Source: Streptomyces cellostaticus
GTDB taxonomy: Bacteria; Actinomycetota; Actinomycetes; Streptomycetales; Streptomycetaceae
Assembly: GCF_023630175.1 (NCBI RefSeq)
Contig: NZ_JALLIN010000003.1
Location: 124,001-188,000, forward strand
Length of the DNA: 64,000 bases
Direction: 5' to 3'
The notes under the pieces: generated by a model
Database searches by the model: none
Seen by the model: the letters and a program-made list of their open reading frames with translations, nothing else
What the model was told of the DNA's origin: nothing
Program-made: the position numbers and the translations under genes
In this document: one piece after another, positions 34,911 to 42,502 of the stretch
Position numbering within the stretch: the first letter of the stretch is position 1
How the letters are laid out: the number at the start of each line of letters is the position of its first letter

Positions 34911-35968
34911 GCCAGCTCGGCGCCGCTGCCGTCCTCCTCGCTCACCCGCGTGAAGCCGGCCCGGCCCAGCACGGCCTGGGAGGCGGTGTTCTCCCGCTCG
35001 ACGGTGGCGAACAGGGCGTCGACGTCGTCCCGGGCCAGCGCCCAGTCCGCCAGCGCGCGCACGGCCTCCGTGGCGTACCCCTGCCCGCGGGCACCCTCCA
35101 CCAGGTCGTAGCCGATCTCCACCCGGCCGTCCTCGTCCGGCGCGCTGTGGAAGCCGATACCGCCGATCGCGCGGCCGTCCTCCTCGCGTACGAGGGCGAA
35201 GACCCCGAACTCCGGTCGGTGCACCCCGCCTTCGTACGCCTTCACCAGGAAGCCGGCGGCCTCCCGCGTGCCCTCGTAGGGTTCGCCCCCGAGCCAGTCC
35301 AGGCCTCCGTCGCCGCCCAGCCGAAGATCCCGTGCGACGGCCGGACGCACGCCGACCAGATCGAACCGCTCGGCCGGGATGACGAGGTTGTTGCGCCAGC
35401 GCCACTCGGTGACCGGCGCCCTTCCCGGCAGCTCGCCCCGGCCGGTCGCCCAGAGCAGGGTCGGCCAGGCCGCCGGACCGGGCTGCACATGGGGGAAGAG
35501 CCAGCCGAGCACGGCCTCGGCGAGACCCTCCCGCGGCGTGTACTCGACGCCGAGTGCCCGGGCGACGTCGTGCGTGTGCAGCACCACCTCGGCGACGCCC
35601 ATCGCGGCGAAGCCCGCGCGGTCCGCGGCGCGGAAGGGGTAGGGGTGGAAGGCGCGGACGTGCGGCGGGGTGGTGTGGACGGCGGCGGCGAGCAGCACAC
35701 CGGTCGTCCGCACGACGTCCAGCAGGGCGGCGTTGCCGGTGCCCTCGTCGAGCCTGATGTCGAAGGGGACGTAGGCGTCCCGCGGCCGCCCGGCCAACTG
35801 CCCCGCGTAGGCGATCAGATCACTCGCGATGTGCTCCACGGTCGCCCGGCAGCTCCACTCCAGCCCGGCACCCCGCACCCCTGCCCAGTCCCGTTCCGCC
35901 ACCGGCCCCAGCACCGCCAGGCACCCCTCGACGGCCTTCGTCACGTCGTCCCCGCTCACAGGTCGCAT
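34892..35968 (-). CDS. Maleylpyruvate isomerase/DinB-like domain fused to GNAT acetyltransferase
   Basis: A 358-residue two-domain protein. Residues about 1-190 form a DinB/mycothiol-dependent maleylpyruvate isomerase-type four-helix domain (WSCRATVEHIASDLIAYAGQL; MGVAEVVLHTHDVARALG with its metal-site His residues). Residues about 200-358 form a GNAT domain (GRVEIGYDLVEGARGQGYATEAVRAL; NTASQAVLGRAGFTRV). The first domain may use mycothiol; the acetyltransferase target is unknown. The ATG at 35968 begins the similarity; the frame stays open far upstream only because of high GC. Confidence 0.83.
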   Translation of the reverse strand: MRPVSGDDVTKAVEGCLAVLGPVAERDWAGVRGAGLEWSCRATVEHIASDLIAYAGQLAGRPRDAYVPFDIRLDEGTGNAALLDVVRTTGVLLAAAVHTTPPHVRAFHPYPFRAADRAGFAAMGVAEVVLHTHDVARALGVEYTPREGLAEAVLGWLFPHVQPGPAAWPTLLWATGRGELPGRAPVTEWRWRNNLVIPAERFDLVGVRPAVARDLRLGGDGGLDWLGGEPYEGTREAAGFLVKAYEGGVHRPEFGVFALVREEDGRAIGGIGFHSAPDEDGRVEIGYDLVEGARGQGYATEAVRALADWALARDDVDALFATVERENTASQAVLGRAGFTRVSEEDGSGAELAYELRR

Positions 35969-36042
35969 GGGGCGAACAGTAGGGGTGCGGTGGGCCGGGG
36001 GGCGACAGCATTTCCGGATTTCCGGCCGCGGGGCGGAGCCGT

Positions 36043-36687
36043 TCAGCCCGAGAGCAGGTCCAGTTCGCCCCCGAGGTTGTGGCGAGCCGTGCGCTCCCAG
36101 TGCTCCCGGCCGTGGGGGGTGTGGAACAGGCGGGGCAGGTCCAGGAGTTGGCGCAGGACGGCGGCTCGGCCCTCGCGGAAGACATCGCTGGGGACGAAGT
36201 GGTACTCCTCGCGGACCTCGGCCGTGTAGTGGGCGTACGCCGACGGGGGTGCGGCCAGGATCGCCAGGTCGGCGTCGCACAGGACCTGGCCGTCGGGGTC
36301 GTCGTCCGCGGGGTCGTGGGTGACGGTGAGGCGGACCAGGCGGGCGACCTCGGCCGTCCTCGGCGCCGGCACCCCCGCCTCGGGCAGCGCGCGTTCGGCC
36401 AGGGAGGCGGAGCGTTCCTCGTTCTCGGAGCGCTCGGGCAGGTAGACCGCGTCGTGGAACCAGGCGGCCAGCCGGACCGCGTCCGGGTCGGCCGCGTACC
36501 TCTCCAGCACGTCGATGTGGTCCAGGACCGCGGTGAGGTGGGTCAGCGTGTGGTAGCGGCGCTGCGGCTCCTGCCAGCGGCCCAGCAGGTTGTCGGCGTA
36601 CGGGGTGGGATCGGGACCGCCGCCGGGGCCGCGGGCCCCCTCCAGGGCGCGGGCGAATCGGGCACGCAGGGTGTCGAGGTCGGCCAT
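36043..36687 (-). CDS. HD-domain predicted metal-dependent phosphohydrolase
   Basis: A 214-residue protein with RRYHTLTHL near residue 42, the HD core WFHDAVYLPERSENEERSA (about 75-93) and a later DADLAILA metal-ligand region. It resembles a broad bacterial group annotated as predicted metal-dependent HD phosphohydrolase; the substrate is unknown. The ATG at 36687 was chosen as the first plausible Met (MADLDTLRARFARAL). It is divergent from the next gene, with about 250 bp of GC-rich non-coding sequence in which nothing was recognised. Confidence 0.82.
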   Translation of the reverse strand: MADLDTLRARFARALEGARGPGGGPDPTPYADNLLGRWQEPQRRYHTLTHLTAVLDHIDVLERYAADPDAVRLAAWFHDAVYLPERSENEERSASLAERALPEAGVPAPRTAEVARLVRLTVTHDPADDDPDGQVLCDADLAILAAPPSAYAHYTAEVREEYHFVPSDVFREGRAAVLRQLLDLPRLFHTPHGREHWERTARHNLGGELDLLSG

Positions 36688-36940
36688 GCCCCCATTGTTC
36701 CGCGACGCGTGCCGGCCGGAACCCTCGGGCCCGTCGCCGTCGCCGCGGTCCCGCCCGTCTCGCGACGCCCCGCAGGCACGGGGGCCGCACCGGTCCCCGG
36801 CCCGCGCGCGTCCGGTACGAGGCTCGGGGCCCGGCACCCCTGGCCGAGGAGCGGGGGGTGCCGGGGCACGCACCCGACGCGGCGGGGCCCATCCACCGGA
36901 CGGAGGACGGGAGTGGACGACAGGGCCTAGCGTGACCTCC

Positions 36941-37618
36941 ATGACGACTCCTGCGGATGTGCACGACGTACGGGACCCCGAGCTGCCCGGCCGGCTGCTG
37001 AGCACCGAGAGGGACGTGTTGATACCGCTGTTGCGGGCACGGGAGGACGCGGACTTCGCGCTGCCGACCACCGGGTGTCCGGGGTGGACGGTGCGGGACG
37101 TGCTGGCGCACTGCTCGGCCGCGTTGACGCGGGTGGTGGAGGGCCGGTTCGAGCGGGGCGTGTTCTCGCCCGAGTCGAACGACCGGGACGTCGCCGAGCG
37201 CGCCGGGTGGACGAACGCCCGGATCGTGGACGAACTGGAGCGCGGGATGACCGAGGCGGGACCCGTGATCGCCGAGGCCGGCGGGGTGCTGGACGTGATC
37301 GCGCTCGGGGAGTGGGTGCACGCCGGGGACGTACGGGAGGTCCTGGGCGAGCCGGGGGCGTACGCGGGTGCCGGGCTGCCGGACGCGCTGGCGCTGCTGG
37401 CGTACGTCACGCGTGAGAAGGGGCACCTGCCGCTGCACGCCGACCTCGACGACACGGACGAGCCGCTGCGGCTGGGCGCCGTGGCGGGGGACGGCCCGCC
37501 GGCCCGGTACATCGGCGACGCGCCCACCCTCGTACGGCTGTACTCCGGGCGGCCGGTCTCCGGGGCGGAGTACGAGCTGGCGGGGGCGCGGGAGGGGGAG
37601 CTGAACATCTTCGGCTGA
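36941..37618 (+). CDS. Maleylpyruvate isomerase family mycothiol-dependent enzyme
   Basis: A 225-residue protein with the family opening RDADFALPTTGCPGWTVRDV-like segment (about 28-55), the following LAHCSAALTRV with its metal-binding His, and the later ALGEWVHAGDVREVLG carrying the second His. These proteins use mycothiol, the actinobacterial thiol, for isomerisation or conjugation; the substrate is not known. It is a paralogue of the N-terminal domain of the fusion at 34892. The start ATG 36941 has no strong ribosome-binding site. Confidence 0.83.
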   Translation: MTTPADVHDVRDPELPGRLLSTERDVLIPLLRAREDADFALPTTGCPGWTVRDVLAHCSAALTRVVEGRFERGVFSPESNDRDVAERAGWTNARIVDELERGMTEAGPVIAEAGGVLDVIALGEWVHAGDVREVLGEPGAYAGAGLPDALALLAYVTREKGHLPLHADLDDTDEPLRLGAVAGDGPPARYIGDAPTLVRLYSGRPVSGAEYELAGAREGELNIFG

Positions 37619-37647
37619 AGGGCGCACCCGGATCGGCGTAGTCTTGG

Positions 37648-37663
37648 ATTGGACTAGACCTGT
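37648..37663. promoter_or_regulatory. DasR-type operator upstream of cutC
   Basis: ATTGGACTAGACCTGT matches the DasR palindrome (A-N-TGGTCTAGACCA-N-T) with about two core differences. It lies 47 bp before the cutC start codon, in a position suited to repression. Resemblance only; not proven. Confidence 0.6.
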
Positions 37664-37709
37664 AGCCGTCGCTGAACCGCCGACGCGCAACGCCGATGAA
37701 TGGGGTGCC

Positions 37710-38420
37710 ATGAGCAAGCGTGCAGTCCTGGAGGTGATCGCCCTCGACGTCGAGGACGCGGTCGCGGCCCAGGCCGGAGGCGCGGACCGCCTGGAGCTGG
37801 TCACCGAGATGGCGGCCGACGGACTCACCCCGCCCGCCGCCACCGTCGCCGGGATCCGGGCCGCCGTCGGCATCGACCTGCGCGTGATGCTGCGGCTCGC
37901 GGACGGGTTCGCGGCCGGCGACGTGGACCGGCTGGTCCGGGTCGCGCACGAGATGCGGGAGGCCGGCGCGGACCAGTTCGTGCTCGGGTTCCTCGACCCG
38001 GCGGGCGGGGTGGACCTGGCCGCCGTCGAGCGGCTGGTGGACGCGCTGGACGGCTGCCGCTGGACCTTCCACCGGGCGATCGACCGCACCACCGACCGCG
38101 ACACCCTGCGCCGCGGCGTCGCCGGTCTGCCCGGCCTGGACACCTATCTGACGGCCGGAGCCGCCGGGGGCGTGGACGAGGGGCTGCCGACGCTGCTCGC
38201 CGAGGCGGCGCTCGGCGGCAGGCCGGGCTACGAGCCGCAGATCATGGTGGGCGGCGGGCTGCGCCTCGACCATGTGCCGCGGCTGCGCGCCGCCGGGATC
38301 GAGGCGTTCCACATCGGCGGGGCGGCCCGCCCCGACGGGTGGCTCGGGCCCGTCTCGGCGACGGCGGTCGAGCAGTGGCGGTCGGTGCTCGACGAGGACG
38401 TGGCCCTGGCCCGTTCCTGA
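37710..38420 (+). CDS. cutC: CutC-family protein (copper homeostasis annotation)
   Basis: A 236-residue TIM-barrel protein with the CutC opening LEVIALDVEDAVAAQAGGADRLELV, the FVLGFLDPAGGVD strand, FHRAIDRTTD, and MVGGGLRLDHVPRLRAAGI. The family was named for copper tolerance in E. coli, but that role is doubtful, and a hydrolase or sugar-linked activity is possible. A DasR-like site upstream would fit a sugar role. The ATG at 37710 has GGGGTG-type bases upstream. Confidence 0.88.
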   Translation: MSKRAVLEVIALDVEDAVAAQAGGADRLELVTEMAADGLTPPAATVAGIRAAVGIDLRVMLRLADGFAAGDVDRLVRVAHEMREAGADQFVLGFLDPAGGVDLAAVERLVDALDGCRWTFHRAIDRTTDRDTLRRGVAGLPGLDTYLTAGAAGGVDEGLPTLLAEAALGGRPGYEPQIMVGGGLRLDHVPRLRAAGIEAFHIGGAARPDGWLGPVSATAVEQWRSVLDEDVALARS

Positions 38421-38656
38421 GGGCCGTCCCGTGGTCACCGGTCAATCGGCGCACGGCGCCGGAGGCGGTGCGCCGCGAGACGGCGGGGCGTCCTCGTGCC
38501 GGACCGGGCGGATTCGGGCGATCCGCCGACGCGGCGAGGTGCCGTGGCGGCCGGCGTGCGCCCGCCGGGGACCGCGGGACGGCCCGTGGTGCCGCGGCGG
38601 CCGGGATTCGCCCCCCGAGGAGCGGCGGCCGGTGAAGGTGCCCGCCGCGCGCGGCC

Positions 38657-40741
38657 TCATCCGCCGGACGGAACCCGGCCGGCGAGCTGCCCGGGCAGCG
38701 GGGCGGTGTGCGTCACCGTCAGGCCGGACACCGCTCGGGTCAGGGCCACGTACAGGCGGCGCAGCCCGGTGCGCTCGTCCGGTTCGCCGTCCACCACCGC
38801 CTGCGGCTCGTCCAGTACGACGTAGTCGTACTCCAGGCCCTTGGCGAGGGAGGCCGGCACCAGGGTGAGGCGGGTCTCGCGGGTGGTCTCCTCGCCCGGG
38901 GAGAGATGGGCGATCCCGGCCGCGGCCAGCGCCCCGGCCAGAACCGGGATACGGGCGTCCGCGGCGATCAGGCCCGTCGAGCCCTCGTGCCGCAGCGACT
39001 CCTCGCAGGCGGTGACCACTTCGGCCGGTCCGGAGATCGTGCGGACCTCGAAGAAGCCCGGGTTCTCCCGGACCGAGGCGACCGGCGTGAGGCCCGGGGC
39101 GATGTGCGGGAGCAGCCGGGAGGCGTAGGCGATGACGTCGGTGGGGACGCGGAAACCGGCCGTCAGCTCCTCGACGACCCCCTCGCGCTTGCCGAGATGG
39201 GCCAGCGCCTCCTCCCAGCTCCGGGTCGCCCACGGCGTGGTGCCCTGCGCCAGGTCGCCGAGGACGGTCGCGCTCCCCGTGGTGCAGCGGCGCCCGACGG
39301 CCCGGTACTGCATGGGGGACAGGTCCTGCGCCTCGTCCAGGACGACATGGCCCAGCGAGTGCGTGCGCTCGATCAGGTCGGCCGCCTCGTCGATCAGCAC
39401 CGCGTCCGCCGCCGACCACCTCGCCGACCTCACGCCGCGCACCGGCCTGGCCCACAGGATCGCCTTCTGCTCGTCCTCGTCCAGGAGACCCTCGGCGTGC
39501 TCGGCGAGGAAGTCGGCGTCGCTCAGCAGCCGCAGGACGAGCTTCGCCGGTTCCACGGCGGGCCAGACCGCCTTCACGGCCGCCTTGACGGCGCCGTTGC
39601 GGGCGACCGTGTCCTGCACCCGGTCGTCCGGCGCCTCCCCGGCCCGCTCCATCCGGACCAGCACCGCGTGCGCGATCCGCTGCGGCAGGGCCGCGCGCGC
39701 GGCACCGTAGCGAATGTCCCGGTCCAGCAACTCGCGGACCAGTTCCTCCAGTTCGTACGCCGGTACCCGCCAGCGCCGCGAGCCGCGCACCACCACGACC
39801 GGTTCGGCGGGCATGCTCACATGGGAGTACAGGGCCCGGCGCAGCACCTCGGCGAGCCGGGCGTCGCCCTTGACCACGGCGGCGGCCGCGTCGTCCGTGC
39901 CGCGCACCTCCACCTGCGCGACCAGGTCGTCGACGGTCGCCTGCTGCACGGAGAGCTCGCCGAGTGCCGGCAGGACCTGCTCGATGTAGTGCAGGAACGA
40001 CCGGTTCGGTCCGATGACCAGCGTGCCGGTGCGCGCGAGCCGCTCCCGGTGGGCGTAGAGGAGGTAGGCGACCCGGTGCAGGCCGACGGCCGTCTTCCCG
40101 GTGCCGGGGCCTCCCTGCACACAGACGGTCCCGCCGAGCCCGCTGCGGACGATCTCGTCCTGCTCGGGCTGGATGGTGGCCACGATGTCCCGCATCGGGC
40201 CGACACGCGGCCGCTCGATCTCCTGCTGGAGCAGTTTGCTGGTGGTGGCCGCCTCGGCCGGGTCGGACAGGTGCTCGTCCTCGTACGCGGTGAGGTCGCC
40301 GCCGGTGTAGCCGAAGCGGCGGCGCAGCGCGACGTCCATGGGGCTCTTCCTGGACGCGCGGTAGAACGGCTGCGACACCGGGGCACGCCAGTCGATGACC
40401 ATGGGGTCGCCGCCGGCGTCGTGCACGTGCCGCCGCCCGATGTAGAACTGCTCGCCCTCCGCACCCTCGGCCCGCGAGGCCCCCGGGGCGTGCAGGTAGT
40501 CGAGCCGGCCGAAGAACAGCGGGGTGTCGCTGAGGTCCGCCAGTGCCTTGATGCGCTCGTCGATCTGGCGGGCGAGCACCGCTGCGTTGACCCAGTTGGC
40601 GGTGACGTCGCTGATGTCCAGCGCCTCGACGTCCTCGCGCATGGCGCGCAGGGCCGACCGGGACGACGCCAGGTGGGAGCGCTCTCGGGCCAGTGGGTCG
40701 CCGGGCGGGCCGTCGAGCTGTTCGTGGGCGGGCGTGGACAA
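38657..40741 (-). CDS. HelD-family RNA polymerase recycling ATPase (UvrD-like)
   Basis: A 694-residue superfamily 1 ATPase. An N-terminal coiled arm (about 15-75, rich in charged helices) precedes the Walker A motif GPGTGKT (211-217), Walker B VVLDEAQDLSPMQ, and motif IV-VI regions (LVPASLAKGLEYDYVVLDEP; RRLYVALTRAVSGLTV). HelD proteins enter the RNA polymerase channels and free stalled polymerase; the HelR subgroup protects against rifamycins. No rifamycin-associated element was recognised upstream, so HelR identity is not claimed. GTG/ATG start at 40741. Confidence 0.9.
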   Translation of the reverse strand: MSTPAHEQLDGPPGDPLARERSHLASSRSALRAMREDVEALDISDVTANWVNAAVLARQIDERIKALADLSDTPLFFGRLDYLHAPGASRAEGAEGEQFYIGRRHVHDAGGDPMVIDWRAPVSQPFYRASRKSPMDVALRRRFGYTGGDLTAYEDEHLSDPAEAATTSKLLQQEIERPRVGPMRDIVATIQPEQDEIVRSGLGGTVCVQGGPGTGKTAVGLHRVAYLLYAHRERLARTGTLVIGPNRSFLHYIEQVLPALGELSVQQATVDDLVAQVEVRGTDDAAAAVVKGDARLAEVLRRALYSHVSMPAEPVVVVRGSRRWRVPAYELEELVRELLDRDIRYGAARAALPQRIAHAVLVRMERAGEAPDDRVQDTVARNGAVKAAVKAVWPAVEPAKLVLRLLSDADFLAEHAEGLLDEDEQKAILWARPVRGVRSARWSAADAVLIDEAADLIERTHSLGHVVLDEAQDLSPMQYRAVGRRCTTGSATVLGDLAQGTTPWATRSWEEALAHLGKREGVVEELTAGFRVPTDVIAYASRLLPHIAPGLTPVASVRENPGFFEVRTISGPAEVVTACEESLRHEGSTGLIAADARIPVLAGALAAAGIAHLSPGEETTRETRLTLVPASLAKGLEYDYVVLDEPQAVVDGEPDERTGLRRLYVALTRAVSGLTVTHTAPLPGQLAGRVPSGG

Positions 40742-41047
40742 GGGGGTGCCTCCGGGTGGGCCTGCTGCGTGGCTACGACGAGTGCCGTCGGTTTCGGGCC
40801 GGCGACGTTGCCGTCCGGTTTCCGGCCGGGCGGCGGCACTCCGAGAGGGAGGCGGGCAAGAGCGGAGATTTTAGGTGAGGGCCGGGGGTGGGGGCCAATG
40901 GATTTCGTCGCCCCGCGCGTTCCGCACCCCTGAGGGTGAGACCCGCCGGGTGGAGGGGAGCGCTCCACCCGGAGGACTGGACGCGGTGTGCGGAATCGGA
41001 CCCGGAGACCGATTCCGGACACGCGCCCGAAGTTCCACCATGGAGAC
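40742..41047. other. Divergent promoter region between HelD and the 60-residue gene
   Basis: A 306-bp gap with no gene. It contains a 10-bp perfect inverted repeat (40946-40972, listed separately) and a small CACCC/GGGTG dyad (40925-40938). Upstream of HelD, the short stretch TTTTAGG near 40870 is the only AT-rich part. Confidence 0.5.
40946..40972. promoter_or_regulatory. Perfect inverted repeat in the HelD/small-gene promoter region
   Basis: Arms CCGGGTGGAG (40946-40955) and CTCCACCCGG (40963-40972) with a 7-nt spacer. It may be an operator shared by the divergent genes or a hairpin in a leader RNA. Confidence 0.45.
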
Positions 41048-41230
41048 ATGAGCGCAGCGACCGTGTCCCCAGCACCTGTCCGCCCCCCGTCCGGCGCCAC
41101 GGCCATGGACGGCCCCCATCGCCACCTCCTCGGCAACGCCCTGCGCGCCGTCAAGGTGTTCGTGGAGGCCGCGTTCGGGGTCGTGATCCTCGGCGAGTAC
41201 GGCGAGGAGGCGGGCGTACGCCGTAAGTGA
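41048..41230 (+). CDS. Small conserved hypothetical protein (60 residues)
   Basis: A 60-residue protein with a Pro/Ala/Thr-rich start and a helical C-terminal half, MDGPHRHLLGNALRAVKVFV followed by EAAFGVVILGEYGEEAGV. The second half has an amphipathic, moderately hydrophobic helix. GGAG precedes the ATG by four bases. I recognise only that such proteins recur in Streptomyces. It ends 18 bp before the glycosyltransferase gene and may be cotranscribed with it. Confidence 0.6.
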   Translation: MSAATVSPAPVRPPSGATAMDGPHRHLLGNALRAVKVFVEAAFGVVILGEYGEEAGVRRK

Positions 41231-41248
41231 CGGCATAGGGTCACCTCC

Positions 41249-42502
41249 GTGCGGAAACGGACGGTGAAGCCCCTCCTCCCTGCCCTGCCACCTCGTCTCC
41301 TGCCGTTGGCCCCGCCGCTTCTCCTCGCGGTCTCCCTCTGCTCCTTCGCCGCCCTGTGTCTGCTGCAACGCGCTCCGATGGCCGATCTGCTGGTCTACCG
41401 GGCCGAGGGTGCCGCCGCCTCCCACGGCGGGGACCTGTACGGCTTCACGGTCACCCCCTGGCGGCTGCCGGCGACCTATCCGCCCTTCGCGGCGGCGCTG
41501 TTCGTCCCGACGACCTGGATCGCGGTACCGGCTCTGAAGGCGGCCTTCCTCACGGGCAACGTGCTCCTGCTCGCCGGCCTCGTCTCCCTCTCCGCCCGCC
41601 TCGCCTCCCACCCCCTGCCCGCGCCGGACGCCCTGCCCCCGCCCCGTACGCGGACGCCCGCCCCCGTGCACCGGTGGCCCCTGCCCCCGGCCCGTCTCTG
41701 CACGGCCACCGCCCTGGCCCTCTGGCTCGAACCGGTCTTCCAGACCCTCCTGTTCGGCCAGATCAATCTCGCCGTCACCTGCCTGGTGCTGTGGGACCTG
41801 ACCCGCCCCCCGGGCGCCCGGGGGAAGGGCCTGGCCCTGGGCCTGGCGACCGGCGTCAAACTCACCCCGGCGATCTTCATCGCCTACCTGCTGCTGAGGG
41901 GCCGCACCCGGGAGGCGGCCACGGCGGCGGCGGCCTTCACCGCCACCGTCCTGCTCGGCGCCCTGCTGCTTCCCGCCGCGAGCGCCGAGTTCTGGACGCG
42001 GCGACTGTACGAGACCGGCCGGGTGGGCAAGGCGTGGATCGTGGACAACCAGTCCCTGCAGGGGCTGGTCGCCCGCGCACTGCACGACCCGGCGCCGGGG
42101 GCCTGCTGGGTCCTCACGGCGGCGGCCGCGGGCGCGGCCGGGCTCTGCCTGGCGGCCCGGGCCCGGCAGGACCGCCACGGCATCCTGCTGACCGCGTGCA
42201 CGGCCCTGCTGGTCTCCCCGATCAGTTGGTCCCACCACTGGGTGTGGTGCGTGCCGCTGCTCGCGGTGCTGCTGGCCGACGGCCGTCCGCGGCTCGCGGC
42301 CGCGACGGCGGCCGTCTTCACCGCCCGCACGCTCTGGCTGGTCCCCCACCAGGGCGACGGCGACCTGCGCCTGCCCTGGTGGCAGCAGCCTCTGGCCTCG
42401 CCCTATCCGCTGCTGGGGCTCGCACTACTGGCGGGCGCGGCGCTCACCGCCGCTCAGCCGGTGCCCTCGGCCAGGATCTCGTCGGCGTCCACGATCCGGT
42501 AG
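41249..42502 (+). CDS. GT87-like (DUF2029) polyprenyl-sugar glycosyltransferase, membrane
   Basis: A 417-residue membrane protein with about nine or ten helices. Features of the GT-C/GT87 family include MADLLVYRAEG with the early Asp, the ATYPPFAAALFVP motif, LLFGQINLAVTCLVLWDL, and SWSHHWVWCVPLLA. Such enzymes transfer mannose or arabinose from polyprenyl-phosphate sugars to envelope glycans on the outer face. The GTG start at 41249 follows a GGGTCACCTCC region. It overlaps the end of the convergent XPB gene by 49 bp. Confidence 0.8.
   Translation: MRKRTVKPLLPALPPRLLPLAPPLLLAVSLCSFAALCLLQRAPMADLLVYRAEGAAASHGGDLYGFTVTPWRLPATYPPFAAALFVPTTWIAVPALKAAFLTGNVLLLAGLVSLSARLASHPLPAPDALPPPRTRTPAPVHRWPLPPARLCTATALALWLEPVFQTLLFGQINLAVTCLVLWDLTRPPGARGKGLALGLATGVKLTPAIFIAYLLLRGRTREAATAAAAFTATVLLGALLLPAASAEFWTRRLYETGRVGKAWIVDNQSLQGLVARALHDPAPGACWVLTAAAAGAAGLCLAARARQDRHGILLTACTALLVSPISWSHHWVWCVPLLAVLLADGRPRLAAATAAVFTARTLWLVPHQGDGDLRLPWWQQPLASPYPLLGLALLAGAALTAAQPVPSARISSASTIR

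Noticed and set aside
34892-38143. Open minus-strand frame of 1083 codons
   Set aside because: Only the first 1077 bp (34892-35968) encode recognisable domains. The rest is Pro/Arg/Ser-rich sequence antisense to the genes at 36941 and 37710, an effect of high GC.
40742-40900. Rifamycin-associated element upstream of the HelD gene
   Set aside because: I looked for the known palindromic element and found nothing similar, so HelR identity and drug induction were not claimed.
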